Below, piece after piece: positions 49,273-62,639 of a stretch of 64,000 nt of DNA. This stretch comes from Acanthopleura granulata. Its lineage: Eukaryota; Mollusca; Polyplacophora; Chitonida; Chitonidae. Made by a program: the position numbers and the translations under genes. The DNA lies in NCBI GenBank assembly GCA_016165875.1, contig JABBOT010000014.1, positions 12,835,432-12,899,431 of the forward strand. The letters are read 5' to 3'. Within the stretch, counting starts at the first letter, position 1; each line of letters starts with the position of its first letter. The notes below the pieces were generated by a model. That model was not told the origin of the DNA. It saw nothing but the letters and a program-made list of their open reading frames with translations, and did not search any database.

Positions 49273-50599
49273 TGTGAACGAAGCAATTTTTCATCAGAAG
49301 TCTAAACTTTTACATGACCTTGACCTTTCAACTGACTTTCGTTAGAAGCCATATATTTTGTAGCCTTAAGCAATGACACTACACCAAGTTTTCAGAAAAT
49401 TTAACAATTTCAGGCTTTCATGATATTGATGAGATTTTGACACAGAGTAACGTGTGTCCCAGTTAGTACATGTAGGTACATAACAGCTGGACTATACACT
49501 CCACACTACTGTAAATGTAGTCATATCCAATGTGTTGCAAATAGGTAGCCAGTTAACTCATATAATATTAATTTGTTATGTGTTAATTAGATTTGTGATC
49601 ATTTTGTTGGGTTGGTGATTTAACCCCTTATCTACAATACATGTACTACTATAGCATGACGCTCCCATGACAGAGGCCATGGCATTTATCAGATGACATG
49701 GTGAAACTAGCAGCACAGACTGTGTCACTACTGCATTAGCCCACTGAACTTATACACACAATTCCAGGGGTAGAGTGCCTTATATCCAACAGACACATGG
49801 TGCTTTTTGTTCATTGGTTACATATGGATGTACCTCTGCCTATCTTTATATTTGAAAATTAAAACGAGTTCGGTTAACTCTCACACTTGTGGTTTGTCCT
49901 AGTTTTTCACAGGATTCTGAATCTCATCAAGCACAGCATTTTGAACTGAAGTCACTGTCGGCTGAGTTGCCTTAATTCCCCCAACTCTTGCACGCTCCCC
50001 TATCTTTACACATGTGCACCTACCGGGACGCTACGTCCCTGTCTTATACAGCAGGATCTTTTGCTCTCTGGCAATCTTTTCCATTCCTGAGTGTGACTTT
50101 TAAGAGACATTGCCTAACGGTTGTGATGGGACCTCTCGCTGGCACCCAGGCCTAAGCTCATATTGATTGGTCTGTGAGGTCAATATCGAGACAGAAATCC
50201 ATGCGACCAACAAATTAGGCCGTGTTACGAACTCGGCTTAACTTAATTTCCGTCACAGTGTCTGGACATATTCAACAGGGTTTCGGATTTCATGACCATG
50301 ATGGAAGTCAACTAGCAAAAGGGAGCCCTTTTCTGCAAAATGCCAGACATGTACAAAAAACCTACAAGACTTTCATACCTGCTTACAAAACAAGAAGCAA
50401 GCACCTAAAATTGGAAGATCCAGGTCCTCTTCATCCTGTCATCTCTGAATCATGCCCTAGTCATTCAGTATAGTGACACCCCTCAGTTTTCCCTTCCACC
50501 ATGATAGAAATTGACACAGACAAAGAAATGATGACTTTTAATTGCTTTTTTTTTTGGATTGTTGGTAAATGTCATACTGAACAATTTATTATTATAATG
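49273..50599. other. Intronic stretch without recognised genes
   Basis: TGACCTTGACCT (two adjacent half-sites) occurs at 49315-49326 just beyond the dimeric repeat. Nothing else was recognised. Confidence 0.4.
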
Positions 50600-50720
50600 G
50601 TCGATTTTTTGGGTGGAGGGAACAGGAATGCCTGGTGGCCAAACCCCAGACCTTTGGCAAGTTACTGACAAACTTTCACAAGTGTGATGTATAGATAAGT
50701 ATTGGGGGAAGACAATACAC
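50600..50720 (-). mobile_element. Degenerate SINE-like repeat (family C)
   Basis: Plus-strand blocks gggtggagggaacaggaatg, cctggtggccaaacccc, agacctttggcaagttactg and acaaactttcacaagtgtga resemble the central part of a molluscan SINE body and the stretch at 2255-2450. Head and tail are not recognisable, so orientation is tentative. Confidence 0.5.
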
Positions 50721-50779
50721 AGGGTTTCAGTTACATCCATACAACAGTATAGCGATGTCACTCTTCGAAATGATGTCAC

Positions 50780-52100
50780 CGTTTTACGACTCGGTAGGGT
50801 TCATTCCCTATCCTTTAACATTGCAGCAGAAGAATCCACTGTCAGAATTTCATTTCTGTTGCCTAAAATGATAGACTGATAAGACATTTCGGAAGTTTTA
50901 TTTTGTCGTTTTTGATAAATGTTCAATAATTATATGGTATAAACCAGCCCATGTTAAATTTTGTAGATTGACCCATAAACGGTGATCTCACGTCACAAGG
51001 GGTACCATCGCATCTTGAAATTGCACAATAGCTTTCAAAGATCATTACATTCCGCAAACTACTGCACAAGCATTGCTGATCACTTATTATCACCAATGCC
51101 TTCATGATGAAGAGTGACTAAGGATAATTCACGCCTTCCCTGTCCAAGTACTTTGGGTGTCCCCACCGAAGGAAACACTCAGCCAACGATTTGGGCTCCC
51201 CGACAGATGACACCCAAACTAATCCAGCTGTATTAAACTAAGTAACTTCAACAAAAATATCCTTGTTTACTAATAAAAAGGCAAAAACGGAAAGCTCTCA
51301 CAGAGCATCACTTATATATCCCAGAATTCCTCAAGGATATAAAGTCATGAAATTTACAAAAGTGTTCAGTCAGTACATTCCCTTCAATAAGTGACTACTT
51401 TGTGTGTGCACATATGTATTGTTGGAGGTTACTTATTTGCCCGTCAGCACAATCCAATTAGATCTATACTTGTATGCTTATGGAAGTTCAATAAAGGATA
51501 GTCTTGTAGGTCAGCTCCACCGTTACCCTTTACGAAAGCCACACTTGTACAGCCCAACACAGTGGTTTTACAGAGAAAGCAAAACGTCTGGACCCGAATG
51601 ATCTGTTATGGGGTTTCTTAGTCAATTTAATAGAGGTGAAAAATAAATTTGCATATACTTGCAAAATATATAGGCCAAGGTAAGAAATCAAGTCAAAATA
51701 TTGGTCACTGAATACATACATATTTTGGGAGGAATTTCTGTGGTTAAATGCATACAGTGTGTACCTTTCAGTCCTTCTTATATAGACATACTCTACAACA
51801 GGGACCTAAGACATACATTTAGAGAGTCCTCTGACTGAATTGCGGCACCTGTAGCCCCAACCTTGAACTACATAAACCAGTAACCCATTTGTGTACATTC
51901 TCGATGACTAATAAGTGATCAGCACGGTCGCTCAAATGATGCTTCTGTAGCCTTACATCAAGCTTTAATACAGTCAGAGCTGATAATGGCAGTCTTGACA
52001 TCACCTTCAGTTTATCAGATAACTGTAGTCCACAGCCGATACATTCCTGTCGCCATGCACCATGGGGGCTGTAACATGACTGCTGGCAGGATATGGTCAT
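50780..52100. other. Intronic stretch without recognised features
   Basis: AT-rich sequence. 51819-52100 forms the non-repeated end of the long minus-strand ORF that continues through the 44-bp array. Confidence 0.4.
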
Positions 52101-53228
52101 CTGGGCACGCTGACCATGTAGTGGTGGGTCCACCAAGCAACCCTCCGGGCTCAATGACCATGTAGTCGCCAGAACACCAAGCAACCCTCTGAGCTCCATG
52201 ACCATGTAGTCACCAGACCACCAAGCAACACTCTGGGCTCCATGACCATGTAGTGGCCAGGCCACCAAGCATCCCTTCGGGTTCCATGACCATGTAGTCA
52301 CCAGACCACCAAGCAACACTCTGGGCTCCATGACCATGTAGTCACCAGACCACCAAGCAACACTCTGGGCTCCATGACCATGTAGTGGCCAGACCACCAA
52401 GCAACCCTCCGGGCTCCATGACCATGTAGTCACCAGGCCACCAAGCAACACTCTGGGCTCCATCACCATGTAGTCACCAGACCACCAAGCAACCCTCCGG
52501 GCTCCATGACCATGTAGTTGCCAGACCACCAAGCAACCCTCCGGGCTCCATGACCATGTAGTTGCCAGACCACCAAGCAACCCTCCGGGCTCCATGACCA
52601 TGTAGTCACCAGACCACCAAGCAACACTCTGGGCTCCATGACCATGTAGTGGCCAGGCCACCAAGCAACACTCTGAGCTCCATGACCATGTAGTCACCGG
52701 ACCACCAAGCAACACTGTGAGCTCCATGACCATGTAGTCACCAGACCACCAAGCAACACTCTGGGCCCCATCACCATGTAGTTGCCAGACCACCAAGCAA
52801 CCCTTCGGGCTCCATGACCATGTAGTTGCCAGGCCACCAAGAAAGCCTTCGAGCTCCATGACCATGTAGTGGCCAGGCCACCAAGCAACCCTTTGGGCCC
52901 CATGACCAGGTAGTCGACGGACCACCAAGCAACACTCTGGGCTCCATGACCATGTAGTGGCCAGGCCAGCAAGCAAGCCTCTGGGCTCCATGACCATGTA
53001 GTCGCCGGACCACCAAGCAACACTCTGGGCTCCATGACCATGTAGTGGCCAGGCCACCAAGCAAGCCTCTGGGCTCCATCTAGTGGCCGGACCACTAAGC
53101 AAGCCTCCATGCTCCATGACCATGTAGTCGACGGACCTCCAAGCAACACTCTGGGCTCCATGACCATGTAGTGGCCGGACCACCAAGCAAGCCTCCATGC
53201 CCCACCAGTCCCCACGAGCTAACGGCAC
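51819..53228 (-). other. 469-codon ORF across the 44-bp array, probably not a gene
   Basis: This is the longest ORF in the window. About 370 codons are translated minisatellite, cycling through all three frames of the unit because 44 is not divisible by 3 (peptides such as HGHGAQSVAWWSGDYMVMEP). The last roughly 100 codons are non-repetitive (for example LSDKLKVMSRLPLSALTVL) and match nothing I know. There is no signal peptide, domain or splice support. A real lineage-specific protein is possible but unlikely. Confidence 0.2.
52101..53200. repeat. 44-bp minisatellite, about 25 units
   Basis: The unit contains caccaagcaacactctgggc and tccatgaccatgtagtcacc plus agac. Period 44 was confirmed at 52223, 52267 and 52311. 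One unit near 53078-53090 lacks 'atgaccatg'. The minus strand of the unit has no stop in any frame, which by itself sustains the long ORF at 51819-53228. Confidence 0.96.
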
Positions 53229-53417
53229 ACACTAATACTTACATGTATGCCTTGTACAACTGCACTAAAAGTAGAACTAACACAATACAGCAGAATTAAG
53301 CTGTTTGTAAGAGGGCCTCATTGCAGTGATGATCAACCCGTCAGATATATGCACGCCTTGTTATATGCCATCTAAGCTGTACAGATCTGTATGCATGAAA
53401 ATGTTGGATGCTGAACT

Positions 53418-54129
53418 ACAGCTATATGGTACCACCAGCTGAACAGCAGATTTCAGCTAGTGTGCCACCAGGTGACAGTAGACTTCAGCTACAGTGTGCC
53501 ACCAGCTAAACAGCAGATTTCAGCTACAGTGTGCCACCAGGTGACAGTAGACTTCAGCTACAGGGTGCCACCAGGTGACAGTAGACTTCAGCTACAGGGT
53601 GCCACCAGGTGACAGTAGATTTCAGCTTCAGGGTGCCACCAGGTGACAGTAGACTTCAGCTACAGGGTGCCACCAGGTGACGGCACACATCAGATAAAGG
53701 ATGCCACCAGCTGAACAGCACACTTCAGCTACAGGGTGACGCCAGGTGACAACAGATTTCAGCTACAGGCTGCCACTAGGTAACAACAGATTACAGGGTG
53801 CCACCAGGTGACAGGTGACAGCAGACGTCAGCTACAAGGTGCCACCAGGTGACAGCAGACTTCAGCTGCAGGGTGCCACCAGATGACAGAAGACTTCAGC
53901 TACAGGGTGCCACCAGATGACAACAGGCTACAGGGTGCCACCAGGTGACAGCAGACTTTAGCTACAAGGTGCCACCAGGTGACAGCAGACTTCAGCTGCA
54001 TGGTGCCACCAGGTGACAGCAGACTTCAGCTGCATGGTGCCACCAGGTGACAGCAGAATTTAGCTGCATGGTGCCACCAGGTGACAGCAGACTTCAGCTG
54101 CAGGGTGCCACCAGGTGACAGCAGACTTC
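53418..54129. repeat. 34-bp minisatellite, about 21 units
   Basis: The unit contains ggtgccaccaggtgacagca and gacttcagctacag. GTGCCACC recurs at 53531 and 53565. Some units are shortened (for example 'ggtaacaacagattacag' near 53776) and some duplicate 'caggtgacaggtgacag'. The unit is unrelated to the 34-bp array at 15.4 kb. Confidence 0.95.
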
Positions 54130-55689
54130 GCTCTCCATACCCAGTAGCCACAATGCAGTATTTCTTTTCGAGGAAGAGGGGGTTAGTTATCTTAAAGATT
54201 GCCCTCTATTAATTAAAATCATAAAGATGGTACCAAAACTACCATGTCAAATGGTGGCAGTGCGACAGTGACGCAAAATTGGTCGTTTATTTGAAATGAC
54301 TTAATGCACTACGCTCATACCGCCGTTAAAAGGTCTGTGTCATTAGAGACAGGCAAATGTAGACACTCACTGTGCACTGACATGCTAAGCTGATTCAGAT
54401 TTGCTCATAATTACATTGCGTTCAAATTGCTTGCTTCCTGTCCTTGATTGGGTTCTGGTGTGTTGGTTTTCACTATGAGATGATGACTTACTCTGTCAGC
54501 AAGTGTTGAAACAAGGAGTTCACATGATACCTCTAATGAGCCCAGATGACCAGGGCATTCCTGCCATTAATTGCCTGTGAATACTTTCTGTTCTCAACAA
54601 ATGAGACTTGGGCACAGGTAGCTGGGAGCCAGCAATGCCAAACATCATGTGGAGGAGGAATATATACCTGGCCACAAATCAATGAGACAAACACGATGGG
54701 AGGATCAAATCGCCAATGCGGGCATGACTGGTTTTCGGATCTGGTCTCCGCTAATGTCTGGCCCGTGCCTCTTCACCGGTCCTTGTCACATTCCGTTGCC
54801 ACGAACCCCTCCTTCGCCCACCAGCCAGATTTCAAGCAATTCCACCTAGCCGAGACTTGTCACGAGATACCAGCGACAGATATCACTGTCTTCAGAAACT
54901 TCCATCTTGAGCACGAGTCTAGTCATGGAGGTTTTTCCATTTCCCATCTCTCAACAGACATGCTTTAAGTCTGACCATTATTTAATGCACCATCCCAGAA
55001 GATGTTTGCTGTCCAGGCGAGGCTATTGGGCCTATGAGAAACGAGCAAGTGACTGGGTCACTGTGGCTAAACTTGTACACATTAAAATAATGCGCGACAC
55101 AAATATGATAACAAAAACACCCTCTAACAGCAAAGATCTAGAAAACTGGCCGGAGATTCCTGCATCAAAGATATGTATTTAAACACTGAACAATTTGGGA
55201 GGATGCAGTTTTAAGTGCACATGTGCTCTTCACAGGTAATAAAAGTACATTATTGCAAGAAACGATAAATTTCACTGAGGAATTATTCCATCCACACATA
55301 CGTATTAATGTTACATATACAATGTAGTCATCATACTTGTAGCATACACAAATGCAAGCCTGAAACGTGGTGACAATTATTTAAAAATCACACATGGAGA
55401 AAGTTGTAGTTGCAAGACCAATATTCTCCATGTCATATAATACTGGAAGAAAGTCATTCGTGTAACCTAACACCAATTTTACAGAACATGTCACACATTG
55501 CAAAACAATATGTTTTAACTACCACTTCCTCCAATGGGATGTTGGAGAGAAAAAATACCATGCAATGCACTTAAAGCCCCTCAGCCTTAAACACATGTAC
55601 AATGTAACCAAAAGACACAAAGTCCAAGAGATATTTACAACACCAGCCATTCAAGATATAGTGGAGGTGTTGTACAAAACTGGTGAACA
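54130..55689. other. Intronic stretch without recognised genes
   Basis: A 140-codon plus-strand ORF (54546-54968) and a 91-codon ORF (54907-55182) carry no known motif and are not supported by splice context. No repeat was identified. Confidence 0.4.
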
Positions 55690-56180
55690 AAACTAGAGCG
55701 TGCTTCCTGATGCTAAAGTGCAAGTGTGGTGTAAGTTTGGTGAACTTGTGCAAAACTGTTCTAGTGATATCACGTTTACATGCACAAGCCTTTTATAAAA
55801 TTTAACTCAAATGACCCCAATGACGAAGAAAAAGGTCAAGGTCGATGAAAATCAATGGGGTTTGTCCTCACACGAAATGTGTAAGTGTGGTGTAAGTTTG
55901 GTGAACTTGGGCTAAACCATTCTAGAGACAGAGCATTTATGAACCTTGTATAAAATTTAACTTAAATAAACCTAATGACCTTGAACAAAAGGGTCAAGGT
56001 TGCTGAAAATCAATAGAGCCCTTCTCATGCCAATGTAAGTGTTATGTAAGTTTGGTGATTATCGGATAAACCATTCTAGAGATACAGCATTCACGATGAA
56101 AATGGACAGACAAATGGACGGACAGACAGACGTCACCCTCTATGGCAATACTCCTACACCAAAATGGCCCGAGGGGTAAA
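55690..56180 (+). repeat. 'GGTCAAGGTC'-type interspersed repeat, copy 2 (tandem units of ~155-161 bp)
   Basis: GTGTGGTGTAAGTTTGGTGA-type starts occur at 55724, 55885 and 56039 (spacings 161 and 154). Units share tataaaatttaact.aaat, gaaaa.ggtcaaggt and gaaaatcaat.g.g. The right end has ggacagacaaatggacggac then caaaatggcccgaggggtaa. Same orientation as the copy at 48785-49272. Confidence 0.8.
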
Positions 56181-59100
56181 AAGGTCAGGTATTTATTTCC
56201 ACGATTGCGAGTGGTTGCGGGACTAAAATACAAGATCCCTGACAGTGTTGAGAGTTGAAACGTCTGTAGCGCGTCCATCTTCACCCGTTATACTCTGTCG
56301 TTCACCATATCCTTCATGAAGAGAAACGTGTCACTTAAGCCCCTGAATAAAATATCAAACAGCATGCCCTCCAGCTAGCTCGGGTATACACGCAATTCTG
56401 AAAATAAATTCCGAGCTATTTTGTAACTGATAAGTATTTGTATATTAATGGTCATATCTAGGCTTATCTTTGCAATCAAACAGATCAAAGCAAAGTGACA
56501 GAACTTTCGCATCATCAGTCCTCTAGCTCTGTTGTCCGCAGGCTTTAGAATGCATTGTGGGAATGATTGTGGATTAAATTACCACCAATCATTATCTGGG
56601 TGTAGCTGAGGGGCTGAGGTATTTATCTCTAATCAGGAGCCAGTCTGGCCCACAGCACAGGCCTGACAGTCCACATCCTCTCCCCGTATCGATTGCCCAG
56701 TCCTGACAAGTTTAATTTATTGTTGGAATATAATGTTGTCCGTGACTGGCGACGTAGCATGGTATTGACAACGACGCGGTCACAATATGTGCTAAGCGCA
56801 TGGCCGTAAGATTTTCATAAAATACCCGGGTAAACGCGCGTCAAGCTGATCTATATCTACATTATTTACCATACAGCACATGTACACTAGCCTGACCCAT
56901 CCGGCATTTTACCTGTAATTAAACTCATGCCCATAATTACGCTAATGCTAATGAATATTTAACCATGTCCACAAGGAATAGATATCAAACAATATCCATT
57001 TTTGGATCTGAAGGACATGAAAGACTGCAGGTTTATGATACACTTGAATTATTACAGCCATAATGTGGCAACCCACTCGTTGTACACAGACTGGATTACA
57101 AATTCATAAAACAAAACATAACAAATTTTTGTATTTTGGACTATTTTTGTGTTGTAATGAAATGTTTCTCGAATTAAAGACCTCAACATTACGTTCATAT
57201 GTAAATTACACCTGCAGGGAGATTTAACATAGCATGTACTGGTATTACATTTATTAATTAATAAATATGAGTTATTAATAAATTAACTCAGAAGAGCTTA
57301 CTGCAACTTACATGTAAGGAGAGAACTCTAATTTTTGGTCGGTACACTGCTCTGCAGTAAAGAATCAGTACTTGTACAAATTTTAAACTCCTTACAGCAA
57401 AACACTTTAACTGTGCTGCATTTGAATTTGTGATAAATATGGGCCCTCCTGTAAAAAACTAAAGCTGTTTTTTAAGGGTACAGTGTTTGTACACATGTCT
57501 TAGTCTCCTAGCCTCTCCAGGCATATGAGAGTGCAAATATATATAGGCTCTCAGCTCATTTATTATAATTTAGCATTAAAGTAATGTACGGAACAAATCA
57601 AATAATGAACTGTAATTGCTATTTACACTAAATACTGTACCACAATTATGACCGAGTTCTAGTGGCCAGAAATGAAAATCTTACTTTTTCATTAGAACAT
57701 TAGCAACTACAGTACAATAGAGTTTCTTTAGTGCAGCAGTAGGAATAATACATGAAGCCTGAACAATGTAAAATGAAAGACTTTTTTTTATCGAGGTATC
57801 GGAAAGACATCTACATGTATAAACACACACGTACTGTAAGCTTTACCTCGAATCTATCACACGATTTGATAAGCTATCATAACTGCATGACCCCATGGGC
57901 ATTTATAGTACCACGCCAACACTGTGTACACATCAATAAGGAAATATGCACCCTTCCTCCTGTTAGCAGGAACCACAAATGAGAAATGTAGATATATACT
58001 GTTAAGTTTTTTCTTAGCACACTGTGTTATCATGTAGTATACGTCTTCCCTCCACACCTGAAGAAACACCAAAATTTTTCCTTTTTACTAGCTTTGATAT
58101 TGTTAAAGCTTGGTGAATTCCCATCTGAACATTTCTTTTTCTTCTTCCAGGTAGAAGCATAATAGCAAACTTCACAGCATTTCCCACAAGAAATAGGATT
58201 TCAGTTCTGAAGGAATATAAGTAAGCCATGTAGAACAACTGTACAAGCCATTCATTATTTATTTTGAACTTATTTATAACTTTTGAGATTTAACCCCTGT
58301 TAGGAAAAAATGCATGTATTTCTAAAATACCCCGATACAAACTAGCATCAAAACATGCAGGGACTAATTTTCAAAAATAGCTTGTCAAACTACCTACTGG
58401 CCAGACGTAAAACTAATTAACCAATGTCCAAGTTGCACATTCTGCTTTCATACACTGATCCAGAGTTTGATTGATCTTAGAAAGGTATGATGTTTGCTTG
58501 CAAGATAAGATGATATCCCACTGGAAAAACTAAAGTTTCAGCATCACTAGTGATATTTTATGAGATTTATTTGCCTCTTCAATTGCAAACTGGGGTCGAA
58601 ATCTTAAGTCATATATCTTGATACCAGAGTTCATTTTCAATGCATTTCTGACTGACTGCACTAGTAACAAGATAGCTGGTTGGCTAACATGTGTGAGCCA
58701 TGAACCATCCACAGGTCTCGACTCTGCTTACCCCAGCGCCCTCAGACGGTTTCACCATATCAGGTTCAGCAATCTGAGATATCAAGGCAGTGGTGCTTCC
58801 TACCAGGGCAAGCCTGCTGATGAGCAACTATCATCCCATCAGCCAATTATGAGGTCAACCCAGCTATCATCGCGCTCTTCAATTCCCAATACAGCATGTT
58901 CTTTCTGCTCTTCAGGACTCATTAAAGTCCCTGCCTCTTGCCAAATTCAACAGACAATCACTTTGAAGTGCAGATGTTTTACGATAAATCCTCCTGAAAA
59001 ATAAACTGCAACTAAAGTGGCTGAGGGTAGCACAGTTTTGAATGAGCTTTACAATACACAGACTTGACTTGTCTGTCTGGACAATTAATGCATCGAAACA

Positions 59101-61918
59101 TCATGATTTTACATGCACTAACATGTTAGTGATCTCACAAAATCACGGTGGTTTTATTACAGCACTACTCAAACTACTGTAAATCACCTAAAATTATGCT
59201 CAAAGAAATTTTTAGTTTCAAATAATTGCCTTAAAATATTACTTTTGGACCTGAAACTTACATTTTCAAGTACATCATTTTGCCTTTCAAACGAATTTCA
59301 CAAGAACCTTTCTACAATCAACCGACCTCCCAGAATCCAGAAAAATTAGCAATTTTGTCATGGACAAAATATTAGGGTAGATCTGAAATATTCAAAGCAA
59401 TAATAGCACTGATTTTCCACTGACAATGGTTCATAAATACATATGTACATGTTCATGTAAGCACACCCAATAAGCAGAGTAATTCGAGTTTGTTCGCTTC
59501 ACTGTAAATGTAGTCTCTTACCTAAAGCAGCTCAGTGTTCTCCTTTAATAGTTATAGGCAAATTGGTAAACAAATAATATGTCTCTACCCGCTCCCTAAA
59601 CAGCTTAACAGAGTAACAATCAGTCAGAATACCCTGCTCTGGATTAATAAATTCGCTTTACTCAACTGTACCACACACGGCGAGAATTTAAAATAAAAAA
59701 TATATGAAACTGCAGGAATAATGACAGCTAGTGAATATCTGTTTGACGATCATGAGACTGTAGCAGCGTAAAAATTTAGCATTGCAATTCCAGGATAACT
59801 CTCTGGAAACCCAGATGAGAGGATAAAACGGAATTTCACCAGAGCATGTAACCACTGAATTTTTCTAATCTTGAGCAAGGAACCCAAACTCCGGTCAGTA
59901 AGTTCAGCACATATATCACACACCTGTAAGCAGCAAAGCTAATCAAATTGGTTAAAACCAACTCAAGGAAATAAACTGATGTAGATAATGAAATGTTCAT
60001 GGACCAAAACCTTATCAGTTATTAAGGTCCTCATAAGAAATCTTAAAATTAAATCTGAGTAACATTCCATCCAGCAGTAATTCTGCACATCTGATCTTGA
60101 CTGCAAATGTAAATGATCAATGGTCTTTCCCTGTGGGTCACACCATGATGTGAATTCAAATCACCAAGGTCCAATGTTCTACCAGCTTAATTAACAATTA
60201 GAAGGAAAATTCTCTCTGGTCAGTGCTAGTGAACATATAAACACTGGAAATCTGCTCTCATTCAAAAAGATACAAACAGACAAGCACCAAAGTCTAATGT
60301 GTGATGTTCCTCTAAAGACAACTTCAAACCAAATTTGATTTAATTTTTTCACAGAGTTTAGAAGACATTCTGCAGAGACGCCCACACGGGAGACGGCAGA
60401 CGCCAGACAGCACACACAAACACTTAATACTGGACATATTCACAGATTCATGAGTATAGTTTTTTTTCGGAAGTTGCCTTCTAAATCAAGGGGTCACACT
60501 TAACATACTCTCTATGGCTATTAGTGCCTATCACAATAACACATAAAATTCACAGAAATTTGTAAAATATTCCTTAAAATGTACGAAGAAAACATTTTAT
60601 CATTGTCATGCATAACAAAACTAAAATAACCAGAAACAAACATGTCAATGCACCTGATCATGCACCTTATACCTTATACCTTATAACGTGTCTAATTTTA
60701 AGACATATAATCCTACTTTTCTTTTTCCAGGCTAAAAAGGAATAAATGCTTGAAAAATGAATATAAATAAAAATTAACAAAGTAGAAAATTTATATATGT
60801 ATATATCCTAACACATGTTCATGCCCAAAGTAATTCGGTCTTTTAAGCTGCGCAGTTTTGTGTTCATTTCTGGTGACAATTTGTGAACGAATTGGTTGGA
60901 CAATACTGAAGTACTTGCCACTCTACATACACATACGCTGCACTCCACAAAACCAGAAATTTTCAGAGGCTGATAGTGCATTACATCTCAATGTTCTTAT
61001 AACAGTTTAAAATTCACAGAACATTTTAATTTTGTCTTTTTTTTTCAGTGTATTACTGATTCACTTCACTTGTACATCCTATTTCCAAAAAAAAAAAGAG
61101 GGCATCTCAAGATGTTGTTATCCATTTTCTTTGTTGTTTATACTATTTCATTAGTTTTTGACACACTCTGCCATTTAGAAATCCAGAAAACGGTACTTGC
61201 GGTTGGAACATTCTCAGCTGCAATTCACCATACAATTTCTCGAATTGGCCATGACATATGAAAGGCGCTCTGCTGGAAGGCCATCCGCTGGTGAATAAAC
61301 TGATTTGTCTGGCAAGCATCGTGAGAAATGTACCAGCTCTCTTACTTCCCTGCACAGACGCAGAGTTTCTTTAAGATTCATGTCCTGGGAACTTTTAATG
61401 CAAATTGGAAGCAACAAATTTCACTTAGCTCTGAAGTCTGAACCATTACATGGAGTGCAAGCTGCGCAAAAAAAGCCAATGTTGTGAGGCTTTTTTTTCT
61501 CCTCCAAAACCGAAGAGCTCCAGTAGAGTCCATTTCACTGATGTTTTGTTAACCACCCCGTGATGAATATGTAAACCATGTGTCATCAGATGGAAGAGAA
61601 ACAGAGAGCTTTCTGCTTCATGCATTTACTCAAGGCAGTCCTCATGTTTTACAATGACCAGTGGCAGTGTTTTTTACCCCTTAAAACCCCCTACCCAACC
61701 TGCAGAGAACTGTGTCTTAACTATGCAAAGAAAGAAAAGAAAAATTCAAGCCCATGCAAGTTCATTTTCTTTAATGACAGACACAAAGTGTTTTATTTCT
61801 TGGGATATCTTCTCACACAAGACTATGGTTGTCTCTCCCTCTCTGCACAAATGCAATTAAAAGCATGTCATCCAAAAGCTTTCTGCATCAGTTACTCTTA
61901 ACCCGTATCATCGTCTTT
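56181..61918. other. Intronic stretch without recognised genes
   Basis: Mostly AT-rich unique-looking DNA. A short run of three ACCTTAT units lies near 60665-60685. ORFs up to 128 codons (58618-59004, plus) have no recognisable domain. No KCNH first exon was found on the minus strand here. Confidence 0.4.
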
Positions 61919-62065
61919 GGGAAGGTATGTCTGCCAGCGGATGGTCATGGGTTTTCCCTGGGACCTATTCGGTTTCCTCTGATCATAAACTTCTGGGCGC
62001 CGTCGTATAAGTGAAATATTCTTCAGTAAGGTGAAAAATACCGATCAAATAAATAAATAAATAAA
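61919..62065 (+). mobile_element. 5'-truncated SINE, family A
   Basis: The plus strand holds gggaaggtatgtctgccagc, ggatggtcatgggttttccc, tcggtttcctctgatcataa, gccgtcgtataagtgaaata, ttcttcagtaaggtg and the tail AAATAAATAAATAAATAAA. The tRNA head is missing. Confidence 0.85.
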
Positions 62066-62639
62066 AGCTATCAAATCGTACATGTACAGTGTGACAGGTA
62101 TGGAGACAGATTGCAGGAAGTCGTCATTTCATATATGTACCGAGATGTGCAACAACAACTTTGTGAAAAGTTTAGCGAGCACTTTTTGTAAAGTGTTATA
62201 ATCCATTATCAGGAGAGGAGTATCACATCTAAGAAAGGTCACACCTAAACTGATACCACTATATGTACAACAGACAATTCAATTTATTGTCAATGTACAT
62301 GTACACCTCACTTCTTCGACAGCTGATTTATGTATACCTGATAAAAGGCTTAAAAACCATAAAATACAATGACGACATGCACTGTATACCTGAACGTGTA
62401 TCACGTAACCTCTCTCCAAATTCCGTGGAATACAAGCCACATTTTTAGTCTCAGGGGTCATGAGGTACGCATACACATGGAGGCAACTACAAGTATAGGA
62501 TGTGCATGTATATGACTTACAGACCAAGCTGTCAAGGGCTCAACTGCCCAGGTCATGTGACCATGGCAAGTGGCTCTCTGGTGGCATGCTAATCCAACCA
62601 GGCCATTCTGCACACTTTCTGCCCCTGTCAGCTGCAGTC

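Noticed and set aside
54546..54968. 140-codon plus-strand ORF
   Set aside because: No domain, signal peptide or repeat of a known gene; length is within what chance gives in 64 kb.
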